A stretch of 35,862 bases of DNA. Source: Deltaproteobacteria bacterium. Lineage in GTDB: Bacteria > Desulfobacterota > GWC2-55-46 > JADFVP01. The stretch is from NCBI GenBank assembly GCA_029262515.1, contig JAJCZH010000004.1:1-35862 (forward strand), in the 5' to 3' direction. A program made the translations under genes and the position numbers. Under the pieces are notes generated by a model that had not been told where the DNA came from, did no database searches, and saw only the letters and a program-made list of their open reading frames with translations. This document shows positions 1 to 6,934 of the stretch, piece by piece; positions within the stretch are counted from its first letter, which is position 1, and every line of letters begins with the position of its first letter.

Positions 1-28
1 CGGCCGCAAATCGGGTGTTTGTGCCCGA

Positions 29-57
29 TTGACGACACGGCGGTCTCACCGTAGTCT
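29..57 (+). promoter_or_regulatory. Candidate promoter of tRNA-Leu
   Basis: TTGACG at 29-34 and TAGTCT at 52-57 are separated by 17 nt, a sigma70-like arrangement that would start transcription a few bases before the mature tRNA 5' end at 67. The -10 is poor and the region is at the window edge, so this is tentative; the tRNA may instead belong to a longer transcript entering from the left. Confidence 0.3.
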
Positions 58-66
58 CGGCGCGCT

Positions 67-153
67 GCCCGGGTGGCGGAATTGGTAGACGCGCCAGGTT
101 CAGGACCTGGTGGGCGCAAGCCTGTGGGGGTTCGAGTCCCCCCTTCGGCACCA
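67..153 (+). tRNA. tRNA-Leu (anticodon CAG)
   Basis: Class II tRNA of 87 nt with encoded CCA (151-153). The anticodon arm is CCAGG-TTCAGGA-CCTGG, giving anticodon CAG for CUG codons. The long variable arm (TGGGCGCAAGCCTGT region) and the D-loop text AATTGGTAGAC are typical of bacterial tRNA-Leu. The T arm is GGGGG-TTCGAGT-CCCCC (126-142). In the acceptor stem GCCCGGG (67-73) faces CTTCGGC (143-149): the fourth pair is C:C and the fifth and sixth are G:U, a weaker stem than usual. Every other arm is intact, so I call it a real tRNA gene. Confidence 0.96.
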
Positions 154-321
154 CTTTATTACGTTTCACGAACCTCTCCCGTACAGACCCGTTCAAGTAC
201 AACAGCCCTAAAAAAGCTCCACAAAAGGGCCATTTACCTAAATCAAACGCAAAAATCTCCGATATAAGGGTAGTCGACAGACCCTCAATCATAGTAACTA
301 TAAAGATTATACAAGACCCAA

Positions 322-1059
322 ATGCATAGAAAAACGCCGGAGTTGACTCGACCTGTGAAAGAGCCCAAGATACTGATTATTATCCCTGCCTTTAACGAGG
401 CCGAGACTCTCGGCTATGTCGTCGGTGACATTAGGGCGCACCAGCCCGGTACCGACATACTCGTCGTAAACGACGGCTCGGGAGACTCAACCGGCAAGAT
501 TGCCGAAGGGTTAGGGGTAATCGCACTGCACCACCCGTACAACCTCGGCATAGGGGCCACCATGCAGACCGGTTACAAGTATGCATGGAGGTACGGTTAC
601 GACATAGCCGTGCAGGTGGACGGCGACGGGCAGCACAGGGCAGACCAGGTCTCCGCGCTTCTCGGGCCGATCATAGAAGGCAGGGCAGACATAGTTGTCG
701 GGTCCCGTTTTCTAGGACTCGGCGAGTACTCGCCGAGTCTGGCGCGCAGCGCCGGTATCCGTTTCTTCTCGAAACTTGTCTCAACCATAATCGGCGAACA
801 CGTATCCGACACGACATCCGGCTTCAGGGCGTCGGGCAGACGAACCATTCAGTTCTTCAACGGCCACTACCCCGATGACTACCCGGAGGTAGAGGCCCTT
901 GTGCTACTGCACAAGTTAGGCTTTAATATTACCGAAGTCCCTGTTAAAATGGCGGAGAGAGGCGGCGGACAATCGTCTATTACGCCCGTAAGGTCGGTCT
1001 ACTACATGGTAAAGGTTCTGCTCGCCATACTGATCGACATGATCAAGAAACTCGACTGA
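322..1059 (+). CDS. GT2 polyprenol-phosphate glycosyltransferase (Dpm1-like)
   Basis: A 245-residue family 2 glycosyltransferase of the dolichyl/polyprenyl-phosphate mannose or glucose synthase type. The fold starts at about residue 16 with the IIIPAFNEAETL motif, followed by VVNDGSGDST (about 48-57) and the metal-binding QVDGDGQH motif (about 98-105). There is no C-terminal GtrA or paired-helix membrane domain, so it is a cytoplasmic-face enzyme that probably works with a membrane partner. The next gene, 108 bp downstream, is a DUF2304 protein, a common companion of such enzymes, and then a GT-C membrane protein. Inference: it charges a lipid phosphate with a hexose for use by that GT-C enzyme. 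No good ribosome binding site precedes the ATG. The sugar cannot be told from sequence. Confidence 0.88.
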   Translation: MHRKTPELTRPVKEPKILIIIPAFNEAETLGYVVGDIRAHQPGTDILVVNDGSGDSTGKIAEGLGVIALHHPYNLGIGATMQTGYKYAWRYGYDIAVQVDGDGQHRADQVSALLGPIIEGRADIVVGSRFLGLGEYSPSLARSAGIRFFSKLVSTIIGEHVSDTTSGFRASGRRTIQFFNGHYPDDYPEVEALVLLHKLGFNITEVPVKMAERGGGQSSITPVRSVYYMVKVLLAILIDMIKKLD

Positions 1060-1167
1060 GAGCTGCGCGCAGAACGAGAATTAATTACGGACACTTAGAC
1101 CATGCGTACCAACAGGCTTACTCGTGTTCTGTGGTTCGCGCTTAATAAAAACACCAACAGGTGATAG

Positions 1168-1587
1168 ATGCGTATTTATCAGATACTCGCTATACTCGGC
1201 TCTCTAGCCCTCTTCGGCTTCGTTATTGACTTTGTGCGGCGCGGACTCCTAAAAGAGAAGTACTCGGTGCTCTGGCTCGCCTGCTCCGTTGCCATACTGA
1301 TACTCTCGGCACAGAAGGGGCTGCTCGACCTTCTGGCCAGCTACATCGGCATTGCCTACGCGCCGTCTCTCCTCTTTCTGGTTGCCTTTCTCTTCATACT
1401 CCTTATAATGCTCCATTTCTCCGTAGTAATCTCAATACTGCACGAAAAGAACAAAGTGCTGACCCAGGAGATTACGCTTTTGCAAGAGGCGGTAAAGAGG
1501 TCCGGGGTTACAGTCTTCTCCGATTCGGTCGCGGACTCTGCTCCGAACGCTGCCAGTAGCGCTGCAAACAATAAAAAGAAGGGCTAG
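1168..1587 (+). CDS. DUF2304 domain membrane protein
   Basis: A 139-residue protein with three hydrophobic helices (about residues 5-24, 33-50 and 66-92) and a basic linker RRGLLKEKYSVLW that matches the DUF2304 pattern as I know it. The C-terminal part is a short heptad-like helix (about 92-112) and an Ala/Ser-rich tail ending in KKKG. In other genomes DUF2304 genes sit beside Dpm1-like GT2 enzymes, as here; the working idea is that it anchors or regulates the GT2 enzyme at the membrane. It ends 16 bp before the next gene, so the three genes are probably one transcript. Biochemical role unknown. Confidence 0.8.
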   Translation: MRIYQILAILGSLALFGFVIDFVRRGLLKEKYSVLWLACSVAILILSAQKGLLDLLASYIGIAYAPSLLFLVAFLFILLIMLHFSVVISILHEKNKVLTQEITLLQEAVKRSGVTVFSDSVADSAPNAASSAANNKKKG

Positions 1588-1603
1588 AAGACCAAAGCGA
1601 ATT

Positions 1604-2959
1604 ATGGAAAGAGTGCTCACCTCAAGATGGTTTAACCCAATAGCCCTGCTCCTGTTAACAGGGGTTATCGTGGTCGTCTACTCCGGCACCTTTGATGCGC
1701 CCTTTCAGTTCGACGACCAGATAAACATACTCAAAAACCGGGGCCTGCACGACTTAAAGAACCTATGGGGCATATTAGCGGGACCGCGCGGGATAACAAA
1801 CGCCACTTTCGCCCTCAACTACGCAGTAAACGGAACCAGCGTTACCGGTTACCATGTGGTAAATACCGCTATCCACATAATTAACGCCATACTCGTATAC
1901 CTGCTTATTCTTTCGACCCTGAGACTCGCGCACTATAGAGTAGGGCAGGCGCGCTGGGCAGCCTTCTTCACCTCGGCGCTTTTTGCCCTCCACCCGCTAC
2001 AGACCCAGGCCGTTACTTACATAGTCCAGCGCATGGAGTCCCTCTCATGCCTCTTCTACCTGCTCGGCATGCTGCTCTTTATCCGGGCCGCAGGGTCGAA
2101 GAGAGCCGCACTGCGCGGCCTGCTCTATGCCCTGATCGGACTCTCGTACTGGGCCGGTTTTTACTCCAAGGAGAGCGTGCTTACGCTGCCGGCTGTGGTC
2201 CTGCTTTACGACCTTTTCTTCTTCTCAGGTTTTAAGATTAACGGGCTTATTCGTAAATGGCCGCTCTACCTGCTGCTTTCGATCCTCTTTATTATCTTTT
2301 CAATAAGAACCGTTGCTCCGCTTGCGGGCATAGAACTATTTGACCGCACAGAACCCGTTGCCGAGACCGTTAAGGTAGAACGGAACACCGCCGAAACCAG
2401 AGTTGCCTCACCTGTAACAGGTGGAGGCGTTGCAGACTCAACCAAAACCACCGCAAAAACAAAGATCGCAAAAAACAGAGGCAGCATAACCGCCGGTTTC
2501 GGCTTGACATCCATCAGCCCGCGTAATTACCTCTACACCCAGTTCAATGTAATCACGTACTACTTTACGCTCCTGCTCTGGCCTGCCAACCAGAACCTCG
2601 ACTACGACTTCCCGGTCTCCTCAAGCCTCTTCGAAACCCCTGAGTTACGCCCCGGCGCGATCCTCAACATTCCTCTGCCCCCGCCCATACTCTCGCTCGG
2701 ATTCCTTGTGCTTATTATTCTTGCGGCCTTCTATCTTACGCTCCGCTCGGTGAGACTCGAAGAGAATGTTATGTCGCGCGCTAAAGTCATTGCGTTCTTC
2801 ATCTTCTGGTTCTTTATAATTCTCTCACCGACCTCAAGCTTCGTACCCATTCGAGACGTCATCTACGAACACCGCCTCTACCTGCCTTCGGTCGGCTTCT
2901 TTTTAATTGCCGTGCTCTGCCTCGATATGCTTTTATCGCAAAGATATAAGAGTAATTAA
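1604..2959 (+). CDS. TMTC-like GT-C membrane protein without TPR domain
   Basis: A 451-residue polytopic membrane protein with about ten hydrophobic segments. After the first helix comes an extracytoplasmic loop with FQFDDQINILKN (Asp37-Asp38), the acidic loop expected of GT-C, lipid-phosphate-sugar-dependent glycosyltransferases. Further family-typical text is HPLQTQAVTYIVQR (about 128-141) and, near the end, EHRLYLPSVGFF. This resembles the membrane half of bacterial TMTC/O-mannosyltransferase-like proteins, which usually continue into TPR repeats; here the protein stops right after the last helix. A polar Thr/Ala/Lys-rich stretch (about 250-290) interrupts the middle. With the Dpm1-like and DUF2304 genes just upstream, I infer a glycan or protein glycosylation module. 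Acceptor unknown. Confidence 0.75.
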   Translation: MERVLTSRWFNPIALLLLTGVIVVVYSGTFDAPFQFDDQINILKNRGLHDLKNLWGILAGPRGITNATFALNYAVNGTSVTGYHVVNTAIHIINAILVYLLILSTLRLAHYRVGQARWAAFFTSALFALHPLQTQAVTYIVQRMESLSCLFYLLGMLLFIRAAGSKRAALRGLLYALIGLSYWAGFYSKESVLTLPAVVLLYDLFFFSGFKINGLIRKWPLYLLLSILFIIFSIRTVAPLAGIELFDRTEPVAETVKVERNTAETRVASPVTGGGVADSTKTTAKTKIAKNRGSITAGFGLTSISPRNYLYTQFNVITYYFTLLLWPANQNLDYDFPVSSSLFETPELRPGAILNIPLPPPILSLGFLVLIILAAFYLTLRSVRLEENVMSRAKVIAFFIFWFFIILSPTSSFVPIRDVIYEHRLYLPSVGFFLIAVLCLDMLLSQRYKSN

Positions 2960-3065
2960 CCCTGATTATACAAATATACGGAAAACAAGCTAAAGTTTCT
3001 TGCGAAAAGACCGAATAAATACTGCGTCACATAAAAAATATTGACTATAGACATAATAATATAAT

Positions 3066-3716
3066 ATGCTTACAAAAATTAACCCCAGTAGTCACGAAGG
3101 CTATAATAACGTCATGATGGCAACCACTGAACACGATAAGTCCGACCATAGAGTTCTAATTGCTGAAGATAATGCAAAAACGAGACTCTTTCTAAAGAAC
3201 CAGCTCGAGTTGCTCGGCTATACGGTAGCGGGTACCGCAAGCAACGGCCAGGAAGCGGTCGACATGGTTGAAGAGCTTGAGCCGACGCTATTGATCATGG
3301 ATGTCAAGATGCCGAAAAAAGACGGCATAGAGGCTGCCAAAGAGATAAGCGCCAGCAGGACCATACCGATAATTCTTATTACAGGACTCTCATCCGACGA
3401 AATGGCCACCAAGGCTATTGAGGCCGGAGTCTTCTCCTATCTCGTAAAACCGGTCACAAAAAAGCAGCTGGAGCCTGCAATAAAACTCGCCTTAGCGCGC
3501 TACGAAGAGTTCAGCAGCCTCAAGGTCGAGGTGAACGACTTAAAGGACGCCATAGAGACTCGCAAGCTCGTAGAGAAGGCCAAGGGCATTCTCATGAAGA
3601 GATGCAACCTCTCCGAAGAGGACGCCTTTAAGCTGCTACAGGCCCACTCCCAGAAAGAGAATAAAAAGATGCTCGAGATCGCGGAGTCGATAATCTCTGC
3701 AAGCAAGCTGCTCTAA
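3066..3716 (+). CDS. ANTAR-domain response regulator (AmiR/NasR type)
   Basis: A two-domain regulator. The receiver domain (about residues 27-143) has the acidic pocket (AEDN), phosphoacceptor Asp79 in LIMDVKMP, Thr106 and Lys128. A short coiled linker is followed by a C-terminal ANTAR RNA-binding domain (about 150-210) with the typical ETRKLVEKAKGILMKR text. ANTAR proteins act as antiterminators by binding paired RNA hairpins in nitrogen- or carbon-utilisation leaders. No cognate kinase is adjacent. The start is uncertain: a TATAAT at 3060-3065 abuts the ATG at 3066, and residues 1-26 are not part of the receiver, so ATG 3114 or 3117 is a good alternative. The gene is followed by a 500-bp regulatory region for thiamine genes, to which it need not be linked. 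Confidence 0.92.
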   Translation: MLTKINPSSHEGYNNVMMATTEHDKSDHRVLIAEDNAKTRLFLKNQLELLGYTVAGTASNGQEAVDMVEELEPTLLIMDVKMPKKDGIEAAKEISASRTIPIILITGLSSDEMATKAIEAGVFSYLVKPVTKKQLEPAIKLALARYEEFSSLKVEVNDLKDAIETRKLVEKAKGILMKRCNLSEEDAFKLLQAHSQKENKKMLEIAESIISASKLL

Positions 3717-3907
3717 GACCGGTCTATGCCCCCCCATATTCTCAAACTTGCCAGTACTGCTAATAAACCCTTAAGCAACCGATGCTCGTGCAACTGACCG
3801 ACCTGCCCCGGACAGCCTTAAATAGACATCTCGCTTTTTTCACACTTGTATTCCATACGTAACCGAACCGACTTTCCCAGCCCCGACGCCCTGTTAAGGC
3901 AAAGAGC
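3717..3907. other. Intergenic stretch, nothing recognised
   Basis: Between the ANTAR gene stop and the thiamine promoter. I see no tRNA, no strong hairpin with a U-tract and no convincing coding frame. A reverse-strand open frame covering 3760-4068 runs through the riboswitch and is not credible. Confidence 0.5.
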
Positions 3908-3936
3908 TTGACGCCCGGATATACTCCTGCTATCCT
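3908..3936 (+). promoter_or_regulatory. Promoter of the thiamine operon
   Basis: TTGACG (3908-3913), a 17-nt spacer and TATCCT (3931-3936) form a good sigma70-type promoter. The predicted start, about 3943, lies just ahead of the TPP riboswitch, as required for a riboswitch leader. Confidence 0.65.
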
Positions 3937-3957
3937 TACAGTACTTAAAAATTGAAT

Positions 3958-4054
3958 ATCGCTAGGGGAGTCTTCGATTATTAATGACTGAGAGTACTCA
4001 AAAAGAGTAGACCCTGACGACCTGATCTGGTTAATGCCAGCGTAGGGAAGCGGT
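3958..4054 (+). promoter_or_regulatory. TPP riboswitch (THI element)
   Basis: A thiamine pyrophosphate-sensing aptamer with all its consensus parts. P1 pairs the CGCT at 3960-3963 with AGCG at 4049-4052. AGGGGAGTC followed by GACTGAGA gives the 5' half, including the invariant CUGAGA of the pyrimidine-binding side. TACTC-AAAAA-GAGTA is an intact P3a hairpin. The 3' half CCTGATCTGG-TTAATG-CCAG-CGTAGGGA matches the pyrophosphate-binding side. It lies between a promoter and an intrinsic terminator and upstream of thi genes, so TPP binding presumably favours termination. It is the only TPP element I find in the window. Confidence 0.97.
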
Positions 4055-4085
4055 TTTAGTTGTTTCATAAAGATACTTGTCGAGA

Positions 4086-4122
4086 GGCCGCCCCTTACTT
4101 TTTTTGGGACGGCCCTTTTTTT
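4086..4122 (+). terminator. Riboswitch-associated intrinsic terminator
   Basis: GGCCGCCCC (4086-4094) pairs with GGGACGGCC (4106-4114) with one C/A mismatch, followed by seven T residues (4116-4122). It lies about 30 nt after the TPP aptamer and 99 nt before the first thi start codon, so it is the likely off-switch of the operon. Confidence 0.8.
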
Positions 4123-4150
4123 ACGCTTTTTTAGCGACTAGCCACAACAG

Positions 4151-4188
4151 AGGCGTGCCCAGGTACCCCCGGTACCATCGGCACACCT
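4151..4188 (+). promoter_or_regulatory. Stable hairpin between terminator and start codon
   Basis: AGG-c-GTGCC (4151-4159) pairs with GGCAC-a-CCT (4180-4188), and inside it GGTACC (4162-4167) pairs with GGTACC (4171-4176) across a CCC loop. There is no U-tract, so it is not a terminator. It lies 32 nt before the ATG at 4221 and could stabilise the processed mRNA or affect ribosome access. Function is inference. Confidence 0.5.
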
Positions 4189-4220
4189 ACCATCAAGTAC
4201 GGACTTACTGGTGAGAAAAA

Positions 4221-5627
4221 ATGTTAACACTCGATACGATGCAGATAGACGAGACTCTTTTAAAGACCCTTCTGGACGGGAAACCGCCTGAAGAGAGTGT
4301 GGTGCGTCAAGTTCTGGCGTGCGCCGACCATGCGCGCGGCCTGAGTCTAAACGAGACCGCAATTCTGCTTAAGACGGTAGAGCCGGAACTCCTGCGCGAA
4401 ATATTTGAGTGCGCTGGCAGGGTAAAACAGAAGCTCTTCGGGTCGAGAGTAGTCCTCTTCGCCCCGCTCTACCTCTCCAACCACTGCAACAACGGCTGCC
4501 TCTACTGCGGTTTCAGGGCCTCCAACTCTTCGCTTGAAAGAAAAAGCCTGTCACCTGAGCAGGTAGTCAAAGAGGCCCAGGCTCTTGAAGAGATGGGCTT
4601 TAAGCGCATACTGATGGTAACGGGTGAAGACCCGAACTCGTGGTTCGATAACACCATAAAATCGGTTGAAGCCGTCTACACAGAGACCGGCATACGTATA
4701 ATTCATGTAAACGCCCCGACAATGGAGGTAGAGGCCTTTAAGGAACTCAAGAAGGCCGGGGTCGGGGTCTACCAGGCTTTTCAGGAGACGTACCACAGGG
4801 CGACGTACGCCCGTATGCACCCGACGGGTCCGAAACGCGACTACGACTACCGGCTGGGCGCAATGGACCGCGCAATGGAGGCCGGTTTCGGAGACGTAGG
4901 CATCGGGCCGCTTCTCGGGCTCCACGACTTCCGCTACGAGGTCCTCGCCTCGATTGCTCACTCCGCACACCTCTACAGGCGGTTCGGGGCGCATGCCCAT
5001 ACCATCTCGGTACCGCGCCTTAGGCCTGCCGAGGGTTCGGGTCTGGAGAGCGTGCCGAGCCCCGTATCGGACGAGGAGATGAAACTGACTGTAGCGGCGC
5101 TTCGCCTCGCGGTACCGACCACAGGGGTCGTGGTCTCCACAAGAGAGTCGGCAGAGCTTAGAACCGAGCTGCTGCACACGGGCGCTTCTCAACTCAGCGC
5201 TGCTTCGCGCACAGATCCTGGAGGTTACGCGCCGGAAGGCTCTAAGGAGGGTAAAAAGACGCTCGAACAGTTCTCGACCGACGACCACCGCCCGCTCTTG
5301 GAAGTTATGAAGTCGATAGCGAACGAGGGTTTCGTACCGAGCCTCTGCACCACCTGCTACCGCACGGGCCGAACCGGCAGCAACTTCTTCGATACCACGA
5401 TAGAAGGCGACATGGAGACGCGGTGCCGGGCCAATGCGATTTTAAGCCTCAAGGAGTATATGGTCGAACAGGCAGGTAATAACCGGGCCGAAAACGAAGA
5501 ACTGAACAGGCTCTTCGACTCCGTTATCTCCGGCTCCTTCGATGAAGTCAAAGACGAAAGAGTAAAAAGGAGTCTGGCCGAAAAACTGAAAGAGATTGAG
5601 AGCGGAAAACGGGACCTCTTCTTTTAG
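4221..5627 (+). CDS. thiH: HydG-type radical SAM lyase in thiamine operon (ThiH role)
   Basis: A radical SAM tyrosine lyase of 468 residues. Cleavage of tyrosine gives p-cresol and dehydroglycine; in ThiH this feeds thiazole synthesis, in HydG it is broken down to CO and cyanide for the H-cluster. The radical SAM cluster site is CX3CX2C (Cys89, 93, 96). The C-terminal domain carries Cys376-X2-Cys379-X22-Cys402, the exact spacing of the HydG auxiliary cluster, which ThiH lacks; the length also fits HydG rather than ThiH (about 370). Motifs such as AMDRAMEAGFGDVGIG are HydG-like. Yet it is first in a TPP-riboswitch operon before thiS and thiG, and no hydE, hydF or hydrogenase gene is present. 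I infer a HydG-like protein serving as 2-iminoacetate synthase. GGTGAG precedes the ATG by 5 nt. Confidence 0.9.
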   Translation: MLTLDTMQIDETLLKTLLDGKPPEESVVRQVLACADHARGLSLNETAILLKTVEPELLREIFECAGRVKQKLFGSRVVLFAPLYLSNHCNNGCLYCGFRASNSSLERKSLSPEQVVKEAQALEEMGFKRILMVTGEDPNSWFDNTIKSVEAVYTETGIRIIHVNAPTMEVEAFKELKKAGVGVYQAFQETYHRATYARMHPTGPKRDYDYRLGAMDRAMEAGFGDVGIGPLLGLHDFRYEVLASIAHSAHLYRRFGAHAHTISVPRLRPAEGSGLESVPSPVSDEEMKLTVAALRLAVPTTGVVVSTRESAELRTELLHTGASQLSAASRTDPGGYAPEGSKEGKKTLEQFSTDDHRPLLEVMKSIANEGFVPSLCTTCYRTGRTGSNFFDTTIEGDMETRCRANAILSLKEYMVEQAGNNRAENEELNRLFDSVISGSFDEVKDERVKRSLAEKLKEIESGKRDLFF

Positions 5628-5669
5628 ATTTTATCTATTTGGAAAAAAAGATTTTTTTGTGAGGAAAAG

Positions 5670-5870
5670 GTGCAAATACGGATTAACGGTGAGAACCGAG
5701 AAGTAGCTGAAGGCCTAAACCTTGAAACGCTGCTCTGCGACCTCGACATATCGACCGCCGGTACGGCGGTAGAGCTGAACCGCGAGGTAGTGCCAAAAAG
5801 AACGTACGGCGAGACTAGACTCTCGAACGGCGACGTTGTGGAAATAATCCGTATGGTCGGCGGCGGCTGA
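5670..5870 (+). CDS. thiS: Thiamine biosynthesis sulfur carrier ThiS
   Basis: A 66-residue ubiquitin-fold carrier ending in the required Gly-Gly tail (MVGGG). The C-terminal glycine becomes a thiocarboxylate that donates sulfur to ThiG. Length and the NGDVVEIIRMVGGG ending match the family. The start is GTG at 5670, with GAGG a few bases upstream. It lies 42 bp after the radical SAM gene. No thiF adenylyltransferase is visible in the window, so activation must rely on a ThiF or MoeB-like enzyme encoded elsewhere. Confidence 0.93.
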   Translation: MQIRINGENREVAEGLNLETLLCDLDISTAGTAVELNREVVPKRTYGETRLSNGDVVEIIRMVGGG

Positions 5871-5874
5871 ACCC

Positions 5875-5919
5875 GTCTGCCGCGCGCAGCAAAGTCTGTT
5901 TTTTTTGCGCAGACCTTTT
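5875..5919 (+). other. Weak hairpin with T-tracts between thiS and thiG
   Basis: GTCTGC (5875-5880) pairs with GCAGAC (5909-5914), extendable by two GC pairs around a bulged C, followed by CTTTT. The loop itself holds T8 (5899-5906). This could be a partial terminator or processing site that lowers expression of the genes after thiS. The stem is short and the loop long, so I am unsure. Confidence 0.3.
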
Positions 5920-5943
5920 ACACCACCGGTCTCCATAATGCTA

Positions 5944-6113
5944 TTTGGGGAAAAGAGCGACTTTCAATCAAAACCAGGCATATGTATTTAGGTATTTTTC
6001 CAAGGCCAAGGCGAGGTGAAAGATCTAAGCGGAGCATACTTTTTACTTTAGCGCATACTTTTCTACCTGTCGTTCCAACAAAGCCGTTTGGAAAAAAGAG
6101 CAATTTTAAATCA
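5944..6113 (+). repeat. Degenerate 27-bp direct repeat upstream of thiG
   Basis: 5944-5970 and 6087-6113 share 22 of 27 bases around TTTGG-AAAAGAGC-TTT-AATCA, with about 116 bp between them. The stretch 5871-6134 holds no gene; it also contains two GCATACTTTT copies (about 6035 and 6052). The origin and role are not evident. The second copy ends about 10 bp before the thiG ribosome binding site. Confidence 0.5.
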
Positions 6114-6134
6114 TAAAAAGAAGGAGACTCTGTC

Positions 6135-6908
6135 ATGAGTAATATCTTGAAAGTAGGCAAGCACGAATTCTCATCCCGCCTCATGGTCGGCACCGGCAAG
6201 TACGCCTCGAACGAAGAGATGGTAGAGGCGCATGCGGCCTCAGGGGCCGAAGTGATTACCGTGGCCGTTCGCAGGGTAAACCTCGACAGAACCGGTGAGT
6301 CGATGCTCAACCATATCGACACCAAAAAGTATACGCTGCTGCCGAACACTGCGGCCTGCTTCACGGCAGACGAAGCGATACGCACCTCGCGCCTGGCGCG
6401 CGAAGCGCTCGAGACCGACCTGATTAAACTCGAAGTTATCGGTGACGAGAAGACTCTCTTTCCCGATAACGAGGCACTTTTAGAAGCGGCAGCGGTTCTG
6501 GTAAAGGAGGGCTTTACCGTTCTGCCGTACACCAGCGATGACCCTATCATGGCCCGAAAACTCGAAGACATCGGCTGCGCAGCGGTTATGCCTATGGCTG
6601 CGCCGATAGGCAGCGGGCTCGGGGTCTGCAACCAGTACAACATACGCATAATACTCGAAGCCGCTTCGGTGCCTATCATCGTGGACGCCGGAGTCGGCAC
6701 GGCCTCTGACGCGGCCCTAGCCATGGAACTCGGCTGCGACGGCCTGTTGATGAATACCGCAATAGCCGGGGCTAAAAATCCGGTGGCAATGGCGCGCGCA
6801 ATGAAGCTCGCCACAGAGGCCGGAAGGCTCGCATACGAATCCGGCAGGATAGAGAGAAAACTGTACGCAACGGCATCAAGCCCGGTTGACGGGCTTATAG
6901 GCGCCTAG
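6135..6908 (+). CDS. thiG: Thiazole synthase ThiG
   Basis: A 257-residue TIM-barrel enzyme that condenses deoxyxylulose 5-phosphate, dehydroglycine and ThiS thiocarboxylate into the thiazole phosphate. Visible family features are the N-terminal [10 protein letters not shown], the Schiff-base lysine region [30 protein letters not shown], and the phosphate-binding [25 protein letters not shown] sits about 9 nt before the ATG. The dehydroglycine would come from the radical SAM enzyme at 4221. Full length, no anomalies. The gene is followed closely by lgt, 26 bp downstream. Confidence 0.97.
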   Translation: MSNILKVGKHEFSSRLMVGTGKYASNEEMVEAHAASGAEVITVAVRRVNLDRTGESMLNHIDTKKYTLLPNTAACFTADEAIRTSRLAREALETDLIKLEVIGDEKTLFPDNEALLEAAAVLVKEGFTVLPYTSDDPIMARKLEDIGCAAVMPMAAPIGSGLGVCNQYNIRIILEAASVPIIVDAGVGTASDAALAMELGCDGLLMNTAIAGAKNPVAMARAMKLATEAGRLAYESGRIERKLYATASSPVDGLIGA

Positions 6909-6934
6909 AGGCTAACTTATTCAGGAGGCAATAC

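Noticed and set aside
10-30. AATCGGG/CCCGATT hairpin before tRNA-Leu as a terminator
   Set aside because: No U-tract follows on either strand and it overlaps the candidate -35 box.
73-267. Short ORF starting within tRNA-Leu
   Set aside because: Overlaps the tRNA and has no family features.
3041-3065. TTGACT plus TATAAT as promoter of the ANTAR gene
   Set aside because: The hexamers are only 13 nt apart; other spacings give no good box. Kept only as an argument about the start codon.
3760-4068. A 102-residue reverse-strand ORF upstream of the thiamine genes
   Set aside because: It is the complement of the TPP riboswitch and its promoter.
4551-5288. A 245-residue reverse-strand ORF over the radical SAM gene
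   Set aside because: Antisense to a clearly functional gene with perfect motifs; composition is Arg-rich as expected for a shadow.
5918-6814. A 298-residue reverse-strand ORF over thiG
   Set aside because: Pure shadow of thiG in GC-rich codons; no ribosome binding site and no recognisable domain.
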